A DNA stretch of 64,000 nucleotides from Acidobacteriota bacterium (GTDB lineage: Bacteria > Acidobacteriota > Thermoanaerobaculia > Multivoradales > Multivoraceae), in NCBI GenBank assembly GCA_029263415.1, contig JAJCXN010000044.1, forward strand, positions 248,001 through 312,000, written 5' to 3'. The notes beneath the pieces are model-generated. The model ran no database searches, had not been told where the DNA came from, and saw only the letters and a program-made list of their open reading frames with translations. Shown here piece by piece: positions 41,595-49,516 of this stretch (its first letter is position 1; each line of letters starts with the position of its first letter). A program made the translations under genes and the position numbers.

Positions 41595-42158
41595 ATGAGT
41601 GCACCATCAACAAAGAACCGAGATGGAGGTCGGGTCGCAAAGATCCCGCCAGCAAGCATCTCGGGACGCGTCCTGAAGTTGATCACCGGAGCGATTCAAG
41701 TTTGGTACGCGGTCGAGTGCATCCGATACTTCAAAGTCTTGGCCCACCCGTCTCTCGAGACCAGCATCTGGCTGTTCGTCCTCGTGGCGCTGGTGTTGTT
41801 CCCTTTGGCCATCAATCTCGGGTTTCGCCGAGTGCTGAAGCTTGGACGTCGACCTCTTTGGCTCGCTCTGGGGCTCGCCGCGCTTCTAGCGGTGTGGGAC
41901 TGGACTCAGGTCGGCACGCCCTGGGGGCCCACGGTCGCTATGGGGCTGTTGGCCCTTACGATCTATACGCATCTCCATGTTGGCGTCAGCCATCTACTGT
42001 CAGCTCTCAGCGGAGTCAAAGGCTGTGAGATGCGCGTCATTCCCTACTACCTTATCCGGCTCCGCGGTGGAGAAGAAGAAGCAGAGCTCTGCCTATGCCC
42101 GGCGTTCTGGACTCCGATCGACCGGTGGGAGGCAAAGCTGAAAGGAGTCTCACTATGA
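41595..42158 (+). CDS. Four-TM membrane protein, first gene of the mer operon
   Basis: 187 residues. The ATG lies 8 bases after the -10 element, so the transcript would be leaderless; no other Met is close. The hydrophobic profile suggests four helices ('LITGAIQVWYAVECIRYFKV', 'LFVLVALVLFPLAINLGF', 'PLWLALGLAALLAVWDW', 'TVAMGLLALTIYTHLHVG'). The cytoplasmic C-terminus has Cys and charged residues ('GCEMRVIPYYLIRLRGGEEE', then 'LCLCPAFW'), which could bind Hg(II). I do not recognise the family; it is not MerT, MerC, MerF or MerE by sequence. A transport or Hg-handling role is implied by its place under merOP. Confidence 0.65.
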   Translation: MSAPSTKNRDGGRVAKIPPASISGRVLKLITGAIQVWYAVECIRYFKVLAHPSLETSIWLFVLVALVLFPLAINLGFRRVLKLGRRPLWLALGLAALLAVWDWTQVGTPWGPTVAMGLLALTIYTHLHVGVSHLLSALSGVKGCEMRVIPYYLIRLRGGEEEAELCLCPAFWTPIDRWEAKLKGVSL

Positions 42159-42161
42159 ACT

Positions 42162-42370
42162 ATGACTGCCGTGCCACAACCGGCGGCGACCACGAAGGAC
42201 TTCTCCGCCAGAAACAAGGAGCCCTTCCGGTTGGCGTTCGCCGCCTCGGACGATGTCCAAGCGGTGCAGCTGTTTGCTCCTACATTCGGTTCTTCTCGAG
42301 TACGACCCACGTGCCGTTTCCCCGGAAGAGGTTTTGCAAGCTCCAGTTGAAAAGCCGTACACCCTCTAGC
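42162..42370 (+). pseudogene. Short mer-operon gene, apparently frameshifted
   Basis: From ATG 42162 (4 bases after the previous stop) the frame reads 'FSARNKEPFRLAFAASDDVQ' and 'AVQLFAPTF'. At about 42285-42290 another frame continues plausibly as 'VLLEYDPRAVSPEEVLQAPV' to a TAG at 42370. Joined, they would give about 69 residues ending in an HMA-like strand-helix (YDPRAVSPEEVLQA). Other frames across the same stretch have an unnatural composition. This may be a decayed small metal-binding protein; evidence is limited. Confidence 0.35.
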
Positions 42371-42407
42371 TTAAGCAAATAGTGAATCGGAAGAGAGAAA
42401 ATTGAAA

Positions 42408-43844
42408 ATGGACTGCTGCCCAACCGAGTCTCCTGAATCGGATCACCTGGTCATTATTGGCGGAGGATCAGCCGCGTTTGCCGCTGCTCTCAAAGCGAGC
42501 GATTTGGGTGCTCAAGTCACGCTAATCAACGCTGGATTGCCCGTCGGTGGCACTTGTGTGAATGTCGGATGTGTACCCTCAAAAACACTGATCCGAGCAG
42601 CCGAAGTCCATCACCGAGCTGGGAACCATGAGTTTGACGGGATCGAATCCGGAAGCAAGATCACTGACTTCAAAGCCATCATGGACCAGCAGCGTGAACT
42701 GGTAGCCGAACTCCGGCAGGCGAAGTACATCGATGTCGTTGCAGGTCTGCCCAACTTCCGTCGTATCGAGGGTAGGGCTCACCTGGTGGCTCCAAATCAG
42801 GTAGAGGTAACCGGTGAAACCATCACGGCCACGCGTATTCTCATCGCCACGGGCGTGACGCCAACGATCTTGCCCATTCCCGGACTGTCTGAGTCCGGCT
42901 ATCGCACCAACGAGTCGGCATTCGAACTGGAAGAGCTACCGGAATCCTTGATCGTCCTCGGCGGTAGCTACGTGGCTTTGGAAAGTGCCCAGATGTTTGC
43001 CCGCTTGGGCAGCAAGGTCACGATCCTCCAGCGTTCTTCCCGCATTCTGTCTACGGAAACATCCGACCTGACCGAGGCCTTGACTGAGTCTTTCTCGAAT
43101 GAGGGAATCGAAGTGATCACGGGCGTTTCCCTGAACCGAGTCACGCGCACCGGTGGTGAAGTCGTGGTCGCGACGGATGTCGCTGGTGTTCCTCGGACTT
43201 TCCGCGGCACCCAAATCCTCTTGGCCGCCGGACGGACCCCCAATACCAAAAGCATGGGGCTGGAAGATGTAGGAGTCGAACTGGATTCCCGAGGATTTGT
43301 GGTGGTCGATGAGTCTCTCTGCAGCACCGTTCCGGGTATCTATGCCGCTGGCGATGTGCTGGGTGATCAGATGTTCGTCTACGCCGCCGCCTACGAAGGG
43401 GCATTGGCAGCTGCGAACGCCTTCGCAACTGAGAAGAGCCCTCCGAAACCCCGCGATTACACTGCTCTTCCGTGGGTGGTCTTCACTGATCCACAGGTGG
43501 CTGGAGTAGGTCTCGACGAAGAGCAAGCGGCCAAGGCTGGCATCGACGCTGAGGTCTCAGTCCTTCCCCTTTCCTATGTGCCTCGAGCTTTGGCGGCCCG
43601 CGATACTCGTGGTTTCGTAAAGCTGATTCGAGATCGAGACACCGATCTCCTGGTGGGAGCTCGAATTCTGGCTCCGGAGGGGTCTGAGTTGCTCATGGAA
43701 ATCAGCTTGGCGATCAAGTACGGCATCACTTCAAGGGAACTGGCTACTTCCTTCCATCCGTATCTGACGATGAGTGAAGCGGTGAAACTCGCCGCAATTT
43801 CATTCGGTAAGTCCGTCGAGAAACTCAGCTGTTGCGCAGCTTGA
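42408..43844 (+). CDS. merA: Mercuric reductase
   Basis: About 478 residues; ATG 42408 is used, with a TTG two codons earlier as alternative. FAD-binding 'HLVIIGGGSAAFAAALKASD' is followed by the redox-active pair in 'GGTCVNVGCVPSKTLIRAAE', then the NADPH-binding 'LIVLGGSYVALESAQMFARL' and 'GIYAAGDVLGDQMFVYAAAY'. The C-terminus ends 'KLSCCAA', the vicinal Cys pair that takes Hg(II) at the dimer interface and separates MerA from other pyridine-nucleotide disulfide reductases. It lacks the N-terminal HMA domain of Tn501 MerA; only a short CC-containing leader remains. It reduces Hg(II) to volatile Hg(0) in the cytoplasm using NADPH. Confidence 0.95.
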   Translation: MDCCPTESPESDHLVIIGGGSAAFAAALKASDLGAQVTLINAGLPVGGTCVNVGCVPSKTLIRAAEVHHRAGNHEFDGIESGSKITDFKAIMDQQRELVAELRQAKYIDVVAGLPNFRRIEGRAHLVAPNQVEVTGETITATRILIATGVTPTILPIPGLSESGYRTNESAFELEELPESLIVLGGSYVALESAQMFARLGSKVTILQRSSRILSTETSDLTEALTESFSNEGIEVITGVSLNRVTRTGGEVVVATDVAGVPRTFRGTQILLAAGRTPNTKSMGLEDVGVELDSRGFVVVDESLCSTVPGIYAAGDVLGDQMFVYAAAYEGALAAANAFATEKSPPKPRDYTALPWVVFTDPQVAGVGLDEEQAAKAGIDAEVSVLPLSYVPRALAARDTRGFVKLIRDRDTDLLVGARILAPEGSELLMEISLAIKYGITSRELATSFHPYLTMSEAVKLAAISFGKSVEKLSCCAA

Positions 43845-43861
43845 ACTCGGAGGGAGGAATC

Positions 43862-44209
43862 ATGGAAACAACAAGCCGGAAGACTTGGCTGAATGTCGGA
43901 ACGGTGCTCGCCGCTTTCGGTGCATCTCTCTGCTGCATCCTCCCCGTGGCTGTGGCCTTTTTGGGAGTGGGTTCAGCGGCGTTAGGAGCGCAGCTCGAGC
44001 CATACCGGCCCTATTTCTTGGGCCTCACGGTCGTATTTCTTGGTTTCGCTTTTTTTCAGGCCTACAAACCGGTGAAGTCAGACTGTGCGCCTGGCGAAGT
44101 CTGCGCAGTACCTGCTAGTCGTCGTCGTCAACGCCTGCTGCTCTGGAGCATTGCCATTGCTGCCCTGGCGCTCATGACTTTCCCGTACTACATCGGATCG
44201 ATTCTGTAA
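43862..44209 (+). CDS. merT: MerT mercuric ion transporter
   Basis: 115 residues from ATG 43862 with GGAGGAAT upstream. Three TM helices are visible. The first contains the conserved adjacent pair in 'GASLCCILPVAVAFLGVGSA', and a second Cys pair lies in the loop after TM2 ('VKSDCAPGEVCAVPASRRRQ'), the two Hg(II) transfer sites of MerT. The protein brings Hg(II) from MerP across the inner membrane to MerA. It lies 17 bases after merA and 16 before merP. Confidence 0.93.
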   Translation: METTSRKTWLNVGTVLAAFGASLCCILPVAVAFLGVGSAALGAQLEPYRPYFLGLTVVFLGFAFFQAYKPVKSDCAPGEVCAVPASRRRQRLLLWSIAIAALALMTFPYYIGSIL

Positions 44210-44225
44210 AAACAAGGAGCATCAA

Positions 44226-44579
44226 ATGAAAAGGATTGCGTTTGTCGGAGGTTTGATCGTTTTGGTTGTCATGGGGGCAGTCGTGTTGCGAGTAATGTCG
44301 TCTCCCGTGTCGGCGGATGAAGCAGCGTCTGACTCTTCTTCTGAAACCATCACCTCCGCGTTCCTGGTGGAGGGGATGACCTGCGGCGGTTGCGAGACGG
44401 GCGTGCGAATGGCAGTCAAAAAGCTGGATGGAGTCGAAGATGTCAAAGCTTCCTATGAGCAGGGACGAGCTGAAGTCACCTACGAGGCGACCAAAGTCAC
44501 AACCGACCAAATAATCGCTGCCATCGGGACATTGGGCTACAAGTCGACACTGGCTCCACCAACTGAGCACGCCGGATGA
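44226..44579 (+). CDS. merP: MerP-type periplasmic mercury-binding protein
   Basis: 117 residues with ribosome site AAGGAG. The signal or membrane helix 'RIAFVGGLIVLVVMGAVVL' is followed by an acidic linker and one HMA domain: 'FLVEGMTCGGCETGVRMAVK' with GMTCGGC, then 'GVEDVKASYEQGRAEVTYEA' and 'IIAAIGTLGYKSTL'. MerP scavenges periplasmic Hg(II) through CxxC and passes it to MerT. Here the CxxC is ordinary cysteine, unlike the Sec-containing HMA domain encoded at 54386. Confidence 0.9.
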   Translation: MKRIAFVGGLIVLVVMGAVVLRVMSSPVSADEAASDSSSETITSAFLVEGMTCGGCETGVRMAVKKLDGVEDVKASYEQGRAEVTYEATKVTTDQIIAAIGTLGYKSTLAPPTEHAG

Positions 44580-44700
44580 AGATGGTGCGGATCCAAAAAG
44601 AGAGAGTCTGTGCTTGCGAGGTCGGGAATCCGACAGACAAGCGCTGTCTCCGGGACGTTCAACGAATCGTCGAGCAAACCTCGACGAAAGGACTCGCCTG

Positions 44701-44799
44701 ATGATGAAACCACTCGCGCTGATCTGCAAAGGCGTTTGTGCCGTTTGCTGCCTTCTCGGCTGTGCGGTGTGCGCGCTTTTCACCATTTCATTGTTATAG
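44701..44799 (+). CDS. 32-residue Cys-rich membrane microprotein of the mer operon
   Basis: ATG at 44701 with AAAGGA nine bases before. The 32-residue product is one hydrophobic helix with six cysteines ('LICKGVCAVCCLLGCAVCAL'), spaced so that several fall on one helix face. It lies between merP and the truncated gene at 44814. Known small mer membrane proteins (MerE, MerF, MerC) are longer and differ. The composition suggests a membrane Hg(II)-binding or relay peptide; this is inference, and a chance ORF is possible but unlikely given the ribosome site and cysteine density. Confidence 0.5.
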   Translation: MMKPLALICKGVCAVCCLLGCAVCALFTISLL

Positions 44800-44813
44800 G
44801 TCTGTTCTAGGCA

Positions 44814-44933
44814 ATGACAAAAGAGCGAAACCTTGGTGCTTGGACCGCCGCCACTACCGGAGCGGGAGCAGCAGCCCTCGCCACGCCCGCGACGGCCTGC
44901 TGCGTGCCCATTCTCGCACCGCTCCTGGTTAGC
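44814..44933 (+). pseudogene. Truncated Cys-Cys membrane protein of the mer operon
   Basis: The first 40 codons (ATG 44814) encode 'NLGAWTAATTGAGAAALATP' followed by 'ACCVPILAPLLVS', a helix with adjacent cysteines like those at metal sites of MerT/MerF-type carriers. At 44934 the sequence changes abruptly, in frame, into a group II intron reverse transcriptase. The rest of the carrier gene is absent downstream, so this is a 3'-truncated gene created by intron-associated rearrangement. Confidence 0.6.
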
Positions 44934-46142
44934 ATGGAACCGATCTTCGAGGCGGATTTCTATCCGAACTCGTACGGCTTTAGGCCTTGTCGCGGTGCGC
45001 ATGCGGCACTGGAGCATCTTCGGGTGCTCTTGATGCCAAAGCCCCCGAACCTGCCGAAAGCTGATCGGTCTTGTATGTTTCAAGTGGCTATCGAAGGCGA
45101 CATCAAAGGATGCTTCGACAACATCAGCCATCACGGTTTGATGGAGCGAATTCGGCGGAAGGTCAACGACCGGAAGCTGAATCGTTTGGTCGTCGCATTC
45201 CTGAAAGCCGGGGTCTTGTCCGAGGGGAGGTTTCTTCGGACTGAGACGGGCTCTCCTCAAGGTGGAATTCTCTCTCCTCTGCTCGCCAACATTGTGTTGA
45301 GCGCGATCGAGGAGCGCTATGAGCGTCATTGCTGGCCTCGCCATCAACCGACGCTTATGTGCGACAAGAAGAGGATTCGTCAGCGGGCGTACAACGCCCG
45401 CAGCCGAGACCGCCGCAAGGGAAAGCCGGTCATCATCCCGGTGCGATATGCCGACGATTTCATCCTGCTCGTCAGCGTGGCTCAAGGAGAGAATCGCCTC
45501 AAGCGGGCACTCGACCTTGCGCTGCGCGAGAAGGAGGGACTTGCACGAATGCTGAAGGACAGTCTCGGTCTCGAGCTGTCTGCGGAGAAGACACTGATCA
45601 CTCCGGTGACCCTGCCTCTCCGCTTCTTGGGACACCGCGTCCGCTACCAACGCCACCGCTACTACGGCTGGCTGAGCAACGCGGTGATTCCCAAACATCG
45701 GAGCCAACGACTACGAGAAATGATCAAACAGATTCTGCATCGCAGCACCTGTCGCTCGTCTCTCGGAGAACGGCTGAAACTGATCTATCGAATGCTCTGA
45801 GGCTGGGGAGAGTTTCTACCGCTCCGCGCGCGGCGCCAAACAGGTCTTTTCCGATCTGGATCGCTACGTGTGGATGTCGGTGCGGCTTGGCTGCGCAAGA
45901 AGCATCCTCGGTCGAACCTGCGTGAGATCAACGCTCGGTATGGATGGCGAACTCCAGCTCGGAAGTCCCTTCGGTGGAGGGATGGCTCTGTCCATCTCTT
46001 CCGTCTCGAACTGTACCCCGTGCGTCGATTCGACCTCCGCTGGCTTCGCTCGCCACACTTCGCGGAAACATCTATGGAAAGCCCGGTGCGGAACGAAAGT
46101 CGCGCGCCGGGTTTGGAAGAGGGGGCCTTGCAAACCGCGCGG
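44934..46142 (+). pseudogene. Group II intron reverse transcriptase/maturase, decayed
   Basis: RT motifs are clear: 'PIFEADFYPNSYGFRPCRGA', 'AIEGDIKGCFDNISHHGLME', 'TGSPQGGILSPLLANIVLSA' and the catalytic 'VRYADDFILL'. The chain stops at TGA 45798-45800, where homologous maturases have Arg (CGA to TGA). The thumb region continues as 'GWGEF', an extra base shifts it ('YRSARGAKQVFSDLDRYVW' in another frame), and the original frame returns for 'WLRKKHPRSNLREINARYGW' and 'ESPVRNESRAPG'. One nonsense mutation plus two compensating frameshifts show long decay. The N-terminal fingers are missing. Confidence 0.8.
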
Positions 46143-46178
46143 TGAAAACCGTGTAGGCGGCAGGGTCCCCACTCTTAC
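44934..46178 (+). mobile_element. 5'-truncated group II intron
   Basis: The left end lies inside the reverse-transcriptase coding region: intron RNA domains I-III and the N-terminus of the intron protein are missing, fused to the truncated mer gene. The right end retains domain V at 46079-46114, a stem AAGCCCGGTGCGG...CGCGCCGGGTTT capped by a GAAA tetraloop with a bulge on the 3' side, and domain VI-like pairing (CCGCGCGGTGAAAACCGTG). The 3' boundary is about 46178, where a Y1 transposase fragment on the other strand begins. It cannot splice or move on its own. Confidence 0.75.
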
Positions 46179-46180
46179 CC

Positions 46181-46367
46181 TAAGAAAGGCGTGAGCATAG
46201 ATGTTAGTTCCGGTGTTGGCCTTGGCTCGCGCAAGGACTCCCGCGAGGATAGCGTTGACCTCTTCGTCAGGCTTGAGCAGGAAGTGGCCCCCGGCGGTAC
46301 GTGCTGTGATCTCTACAGTGGCTTGGTTGCCCAGAGATGGGTTGATGAGATGTCTGAGGCGGCGCAT
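46181..46367 (-). pseudogene. Truncated Y1 (REP-associated type) transposase
   Basis: ATG 46367 with AGGAG upstream. The first 62 residues ('NQATVEITARTAGGHFLLKP' then 'ILAGVLARAKANTGTNIYAH', 'AFL') match the start of TnpA_REP/Y1 HUH transposases, which normally continue with the catalytic HxH just after 'FL'. The group II intron end interrupts the gene exactly there, so the catalytic histidines and tyrosine are lost. It marks the original insertion point of the intron 3' end. Confidence 0.6.
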
Positions 46368-46703
46368 GGAGTCTCCTGGTTGGTTTCGGCCTAAAGGGCC
46401 TCACCAATAGAAGACGCTAACGGCTGCGCGGCTCGCTCAACAACATTGCCCCGGCACCTTTTGCACCTTGACCGCTTGTGTTCTTCTTGAACGACGAGCA
46501 GGAGCAAGGAGTGACTTTGCACGTTCAGTCTTGGCAGACCGTCAATCCGTAGGAACGGGGTGCAGAAGGAGCTGTCCTATACGTGGGCTGCCAGTGTTGC
46601 GGAACCTTAGGAAAGCAGTCCGCTATTTCGTCGGCAGACGAAGCCCTTCGGGCCCATTGCTTTTCGGCGGCCGTCCTTCCCCAATTGGCGTCAGAACTTC
46701 TGG
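46368..46703. other. Intergenic remnant between transposase fragment and arsA
   Basis: No gene is supported. The stretch looks like a junction of unrelated pieces; no terminal inverted repeats or target duplications could be recognised by eye. Confidence 0.35.
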
Positions 46704-48440
46704 CTAGCAAGGTTCGGTGCCAGTCGGTTCTTCTGCCTGCATCGGCACCAAAGCGACACGTTTGGTGTAGCGGGTGCGGACCGCCTCGATCTGGGGCAGC
46801 TCAAACGCAGCACGCTGTTTCAGCAAGGGTGAGGCGGTTTGTGCGGCGGATAAGCTGCTGTTGATCAGCCAGGCCCAGGGCTCGATGCCAGCGCGGCGCA
46901 GGTCTTCTTGCAAATTTGCCGCTTCCAGCACCGGAGTGGTTTCCGCCAAGGTCACAATCATCACCTTTGTTCGCGCCGGGTCTTGCAACTGCATCATCGG
47001 CGTGGCGTTGTGTACGTCCGGCTCGGCATGACGGACCACTTCGCGGTGATAAGCCCCGGTGGCATCGAGAAGGAGCAGGGTGTGGCCGGTTGGTGCGGTG
47101 TCCATGACCACAAACTTCGAATCGGCCTCGCGGATGCGGCGCGAGAATGCCTGGAACACCGCGATTTCTTCTGTGCAGGGCGAACGCAGGTCTTCTTCCA
47201 GGATGGCACGGCCTTCGGTATCGAGATCTTTGCCTTTGGTAGCCAGAACATGCTGGCGATAACGTGCGGTCTCTGCCTGAGGATCGATGCGGCTGACTTC
47301 CAAGTTGTCCAGGGGACCGACCAGCGTGTCGGTCAGGTGAGTGGCAGGGTCTGAGGTTGTTAGATGTGTGTGGAGGCCCCGTTCGGCGAGCGTCCGCGCC
47401 ACCATAGTCGCCAGAGTGGTTTTGCCGACGCCGCCCTTGCCCATCATCATTATCAGGCCACGACCCGTTTCAGCGAGTTCATCAATCAACGACGACAACG
47501 GTGCAAGGTCCACTGGTTTGGCAAGCGCATCGGCTACGACGTGCGTGACCTCGTCCTTTTCGCTGAAAAGGCTGGTTAGAGCCTGGACGCCGATCAGGTT
47601 GAATGCCTTGAGCGGCAGTTGGTCGAGGGGCAGATCGCACAGCGCGGCGGGCATGCTGGCGATGGCTGACTGCTCACGGCGATAGATGGCCGTTGCCAAC
47701 GCGTCATTGACTGCCTCGCTTTCTGGCAGCACACCGTTGACAACCAGGTTCTGCCTAGTGAGACCGATAGCGGACAATTCCTCGTGCGTGCGTGCAACCT
47801 CGTCCAGTGCAATTTTCTGCGCGCGGGCGACCAAAATCAGGCGCGTGCGCTCTGGGTCGGAAAGTGCGTTGACCGCTTCAGCGTAACGCTGGCGTTGCTT
47901 TTCAAGGCCTGCCAGCGGGCCAAGGCACGAGGCTCCCTCCGGGTTCTTCTCGATGAAGCCGCTCCACGCGCCCGGAAGTTGCAGCAGACGGATGGTGTGA
48001 CCGGTCGGTGCCGTGTCAAAGATGATGTGATCGTAGTCGGCGATCAAGCGCGAGTCTGTCAGCAACGCGGTGAACTCGTCGAAGGCCGCGATTTCGGTGG
48101 TGCAGGCTCCGGAGAGCTGTTCTTCGATTCCTTTAACAATGTCTTCAGGCAGGGCGCCGCGCACCGGGCCGACTATGCGTTCGCGGTACTGTTCCGCTGC
48201 CTGTTGTGGATCGATTTCTAGGCCTGATAGCCGAGCTACGGCGGAAATGGTTGTGATTTTGTTGCCGATGTCCTGGCTGAATACCTGACCGACATTGGAC
48301 GCCGGGTCAGTGCTGACCAGTAGTACTTTCTTCCCCTGCCCGGCCAGGTAGATGGCGGTGGCGCAGGACAATGAGGTCTTGCCAACGCCGCCTTTTCCAG
48401 TGAAGAAGAGGAACGCGGGTGGGTCTTGAAGAAACAGCAT
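46704..48440 (-). CDS. arsA: ArsA arsenite-stimulated ATPase
   Basis: 578 residues, the normal size of the duplicated bacterial ArsA. Each half has a deviant Walker A, 'FTGKGGVGKTSLSCATA' and 'MMGKGGVGKTTLATMVA', and a switch II-like 'DTAPTGHTIRLLQLPGAWSG' / 'DTAPTGHTLLLLDATGAYHR'. ArsA accepts As(III) from ArsD and energises an ArsB-type membrane channel. No arsB or acr3 is present in the window, so either the partner is elsewhere or the pump is incomplete. It lies 143 bases after arsD in the minus-strand arsRDA order seen on R773-like plasmids. Confidence 0.94.
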   Translation of the reverse strand: MLFLQDPPAFLFFTGKGGVGKTSLSCATAIYLAGQGKKVLLVSTDPASNVGQVFSQDIGNKITTISAVARLSGLEIDPQQAAEQYRERIVGPVRGALPEDIVKGIEEQLSGACTTEIAAFDEFTALLTDSRLIADYDHIIFDTAPTGHTIRLLQLPGAWSGFIEKNPEGASCLGPLAGLEKQRQRYAEAVNALSDPERTRLILVARAQKIALDEVARTHEELSAIGLTRQNLVVNGVLPESEAVNDALATAIYRREQSAIASMPAALCDLPLDQLPLKAFNLIGVQALTSLFSEKDEVTHVVADALAKPVDLAPLSSLIDELAETGRGLIMMMGKGGVGKTTLATMVARTLAERGLHTHLTTSDPATHLTDTLVGPLDNLEVSRIDPQAETARYRQHVLATKGKDLDTEGRAILEEDLRSPCTEEIAVFQAFSRRIREADSKFVVMDTAPTGHTLLLLDATGAYHREVVRHAEPDVHNATPMMQLQDPARTKVMIVTLAETTPVLEAANLQEDLRRAGIEPWAWLINSSLSAAQTASPLLKQRAAFELPQIEAVRTRYTKRVALVPMQAEEPTGTEPC

Positions 48441-48583
48441 GGTGAAGCCTTTTCAATGAATGAGCGATGGCAGCAGGTGCCGTTGCCGTCCGGCGACAAG
48501 GCCGGTAGTGAAGGCGAACTTCCGGCGCACTACTCAGCCAGCGGGCCGGCGATATCCGCGGGATTCAGGGTCCTACCCGTGAC

Positions 48584-48901
48584 CTACGATGCTGCGGTAG
48601 GAACACCGATCCAGGCGGCCAGTTCATCGCGGGTGGGGTAACGCCCGCTTAGCAATACGTCGCCCCCCACGAGGATCATAGGGAGCGATTCCTGCCCGGA
48701 ACGCTGCAGGACCCCGTTCACCGTAACGTTTTCGGTAAACGCCAGCGGCTGCTGCCCGAGGTTAAAACGTGTTATGTGAGCACCTTGTTGCTTGGCCCAG
48801 TCCACATCGGCGGCAAAGGTAACCAATTGCTGATCTACGTCCATACCGCACACACCAGTGCCGCAACACATAGCCGGGTCAAATATCTCGATGGTTTTCA
48901 T
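48584..48901 (-). CDS. arsD: ArsD arsenic metallochaperone
   Basis: 105 residues from ATG 48901, with TTGGAG before it; the longer frame from 48955 adds no homologous sequence. It has the conserved beginning 'MKTIEIFDPAMCCGTGVCGM', with three cysteines equivalent to C12, C13 and C18 that bind As(III) and pass it to ArsA. The rest is the thioredoxin-like fold ('VDWAKQQGAHITRFNLGQQP', 'LPMILVGGDVLLSGRYPTRD'). The extra C-terminal Cys pairs of R773 ArsD are absent, as in many chromosomal forms. It also can act as a weak repressor. Confidence 0.92.
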   Translation of the reverse strand: MKTIEIFDPAMCCGTGVCGMDVDQQLVTFAADVDWAKQQGAHITRFNLGQQPLAFTENVTVNGVLQRSGQESLPMILVGGDVLLSGRYPTRDELAAWIGVPTAAS

Positions 48902-49085
48902 TTCGATACTCCAAGTAGGGTTGAAAAAGGATAGTTGGGATGTCTGCTCTCTCACTGGCCTGAAGAAGGATGCGAATCGCGATGCGCTTGCGTTGAACGA
49001 GCGCGTTCGGGAGTGCCGCTGGTCGCAGGCGATCTGGGAGCACCGATTGAGAGAGCCTGGTGGTTACGTACTGCGTCAGGGCGGA

Positions 49086-49433
49086 TCACAGCGCTGCGAC
49101 CAAGACTTTTGCCCGTCGCAATGCACTTTCTGCGAGGCAATAGCAGACTCGAGGCCCATCCACAGTACCCCGCACGAGGCCGGCCTTCTTGAGAGTCTTG
49201 AGGTGTTGAGAGACTGTCGACTGCGCAAGAGAGAGATCGTGGACGAGATCGCCACAAAGACATTCTCGCTGCCGAGCGAGGATACGGAGAATCTTCACGC
49301 GGGCCGGATGTCCGAGAGCTTTTGCGAGCGCAGCGAGCTCTTCATCGGCTTCGTTGCCTTCGACCGGCCGTAAATCTGGGCTCTTGTCTTCGGGAGGGCA
49401 GTCGTTGGTCACTGGAATTGCTTCATCGTTCAT
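49086..49433 (-). CDS. arsR: ArsR arsenic-responsive repressor
   Basis: 115 residues from ATG 49433; the ORF extension to 49586 would overlap arsC antisense and is rejected. The winged helix-turn-helix core is '[20 protein letters not shown]', '[20 protein letters not shown]' and 'GPRVCYCL'. The helix-3 metal-binding motif is 'RECLCGDLV', the ArsR CxC pair that binds As(III) and releases DNA. It is divergent from arsC with an 83-base gap between them, so it probably controls both arsRDA and arsC-aquaporin. Confidence 0.9.
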   Translation of the reverse strand: MNDEAIPVTNDCPPEDKSPDLRPVEGNEADEELAALAKALGHPARVKILRILARQRECLCGDLVHDLSLAQSTVSQHLKTLKKAGLVRGTVDGPRVCYCLAESALRRAKVLVAAL

Positions 49434-49516
49434 CGTCGATATACGATAGCATAGCCACCTCCTGGAGGCGCCCGCGAAAGCGCTTCTTGGTCCCCAGAAA
49501 TTGAAGGAGTGCTTTG
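49434..49516. promoter_or_regulatory. arsR/arsC divergent control region
   Basis: The 83-base gap between divergent starts contains two CGATA boxes (49437-49441 and 49444-49448) in an AT-rich patch just upstream of arsR, a candidate ArsR operator overlapping the arsR promoter, and the arsC ribosome site AAGGAG at 49504-49509. No unique -35/-10 pair could be fixed. Confidence 0.4.

Noticed and set aside
44172-45707. 511-residue antisense frame across merP and the intron RT
   Set aside because: It spans merP, the microprotein and RT motifs on the sense strand and has no recognisable domain.
45798-45800. In-frame TGA in the group II intron RT as a selenocysteine codon
   Set aside because: Homologous maturases have Arg here (CGA to TGA is one transition), two frameshifts follow closely, and there is no Cys-equivalent position; it is decay.
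44934-46142. RT as a diversity-generating or anti-phage retron RT
   Set aside because: The 'FEADFYPNSYGFRPCRG' and 'TGSPQGGILSPLLANI' wording, plus domain V downstream, identify a group II intron protein.
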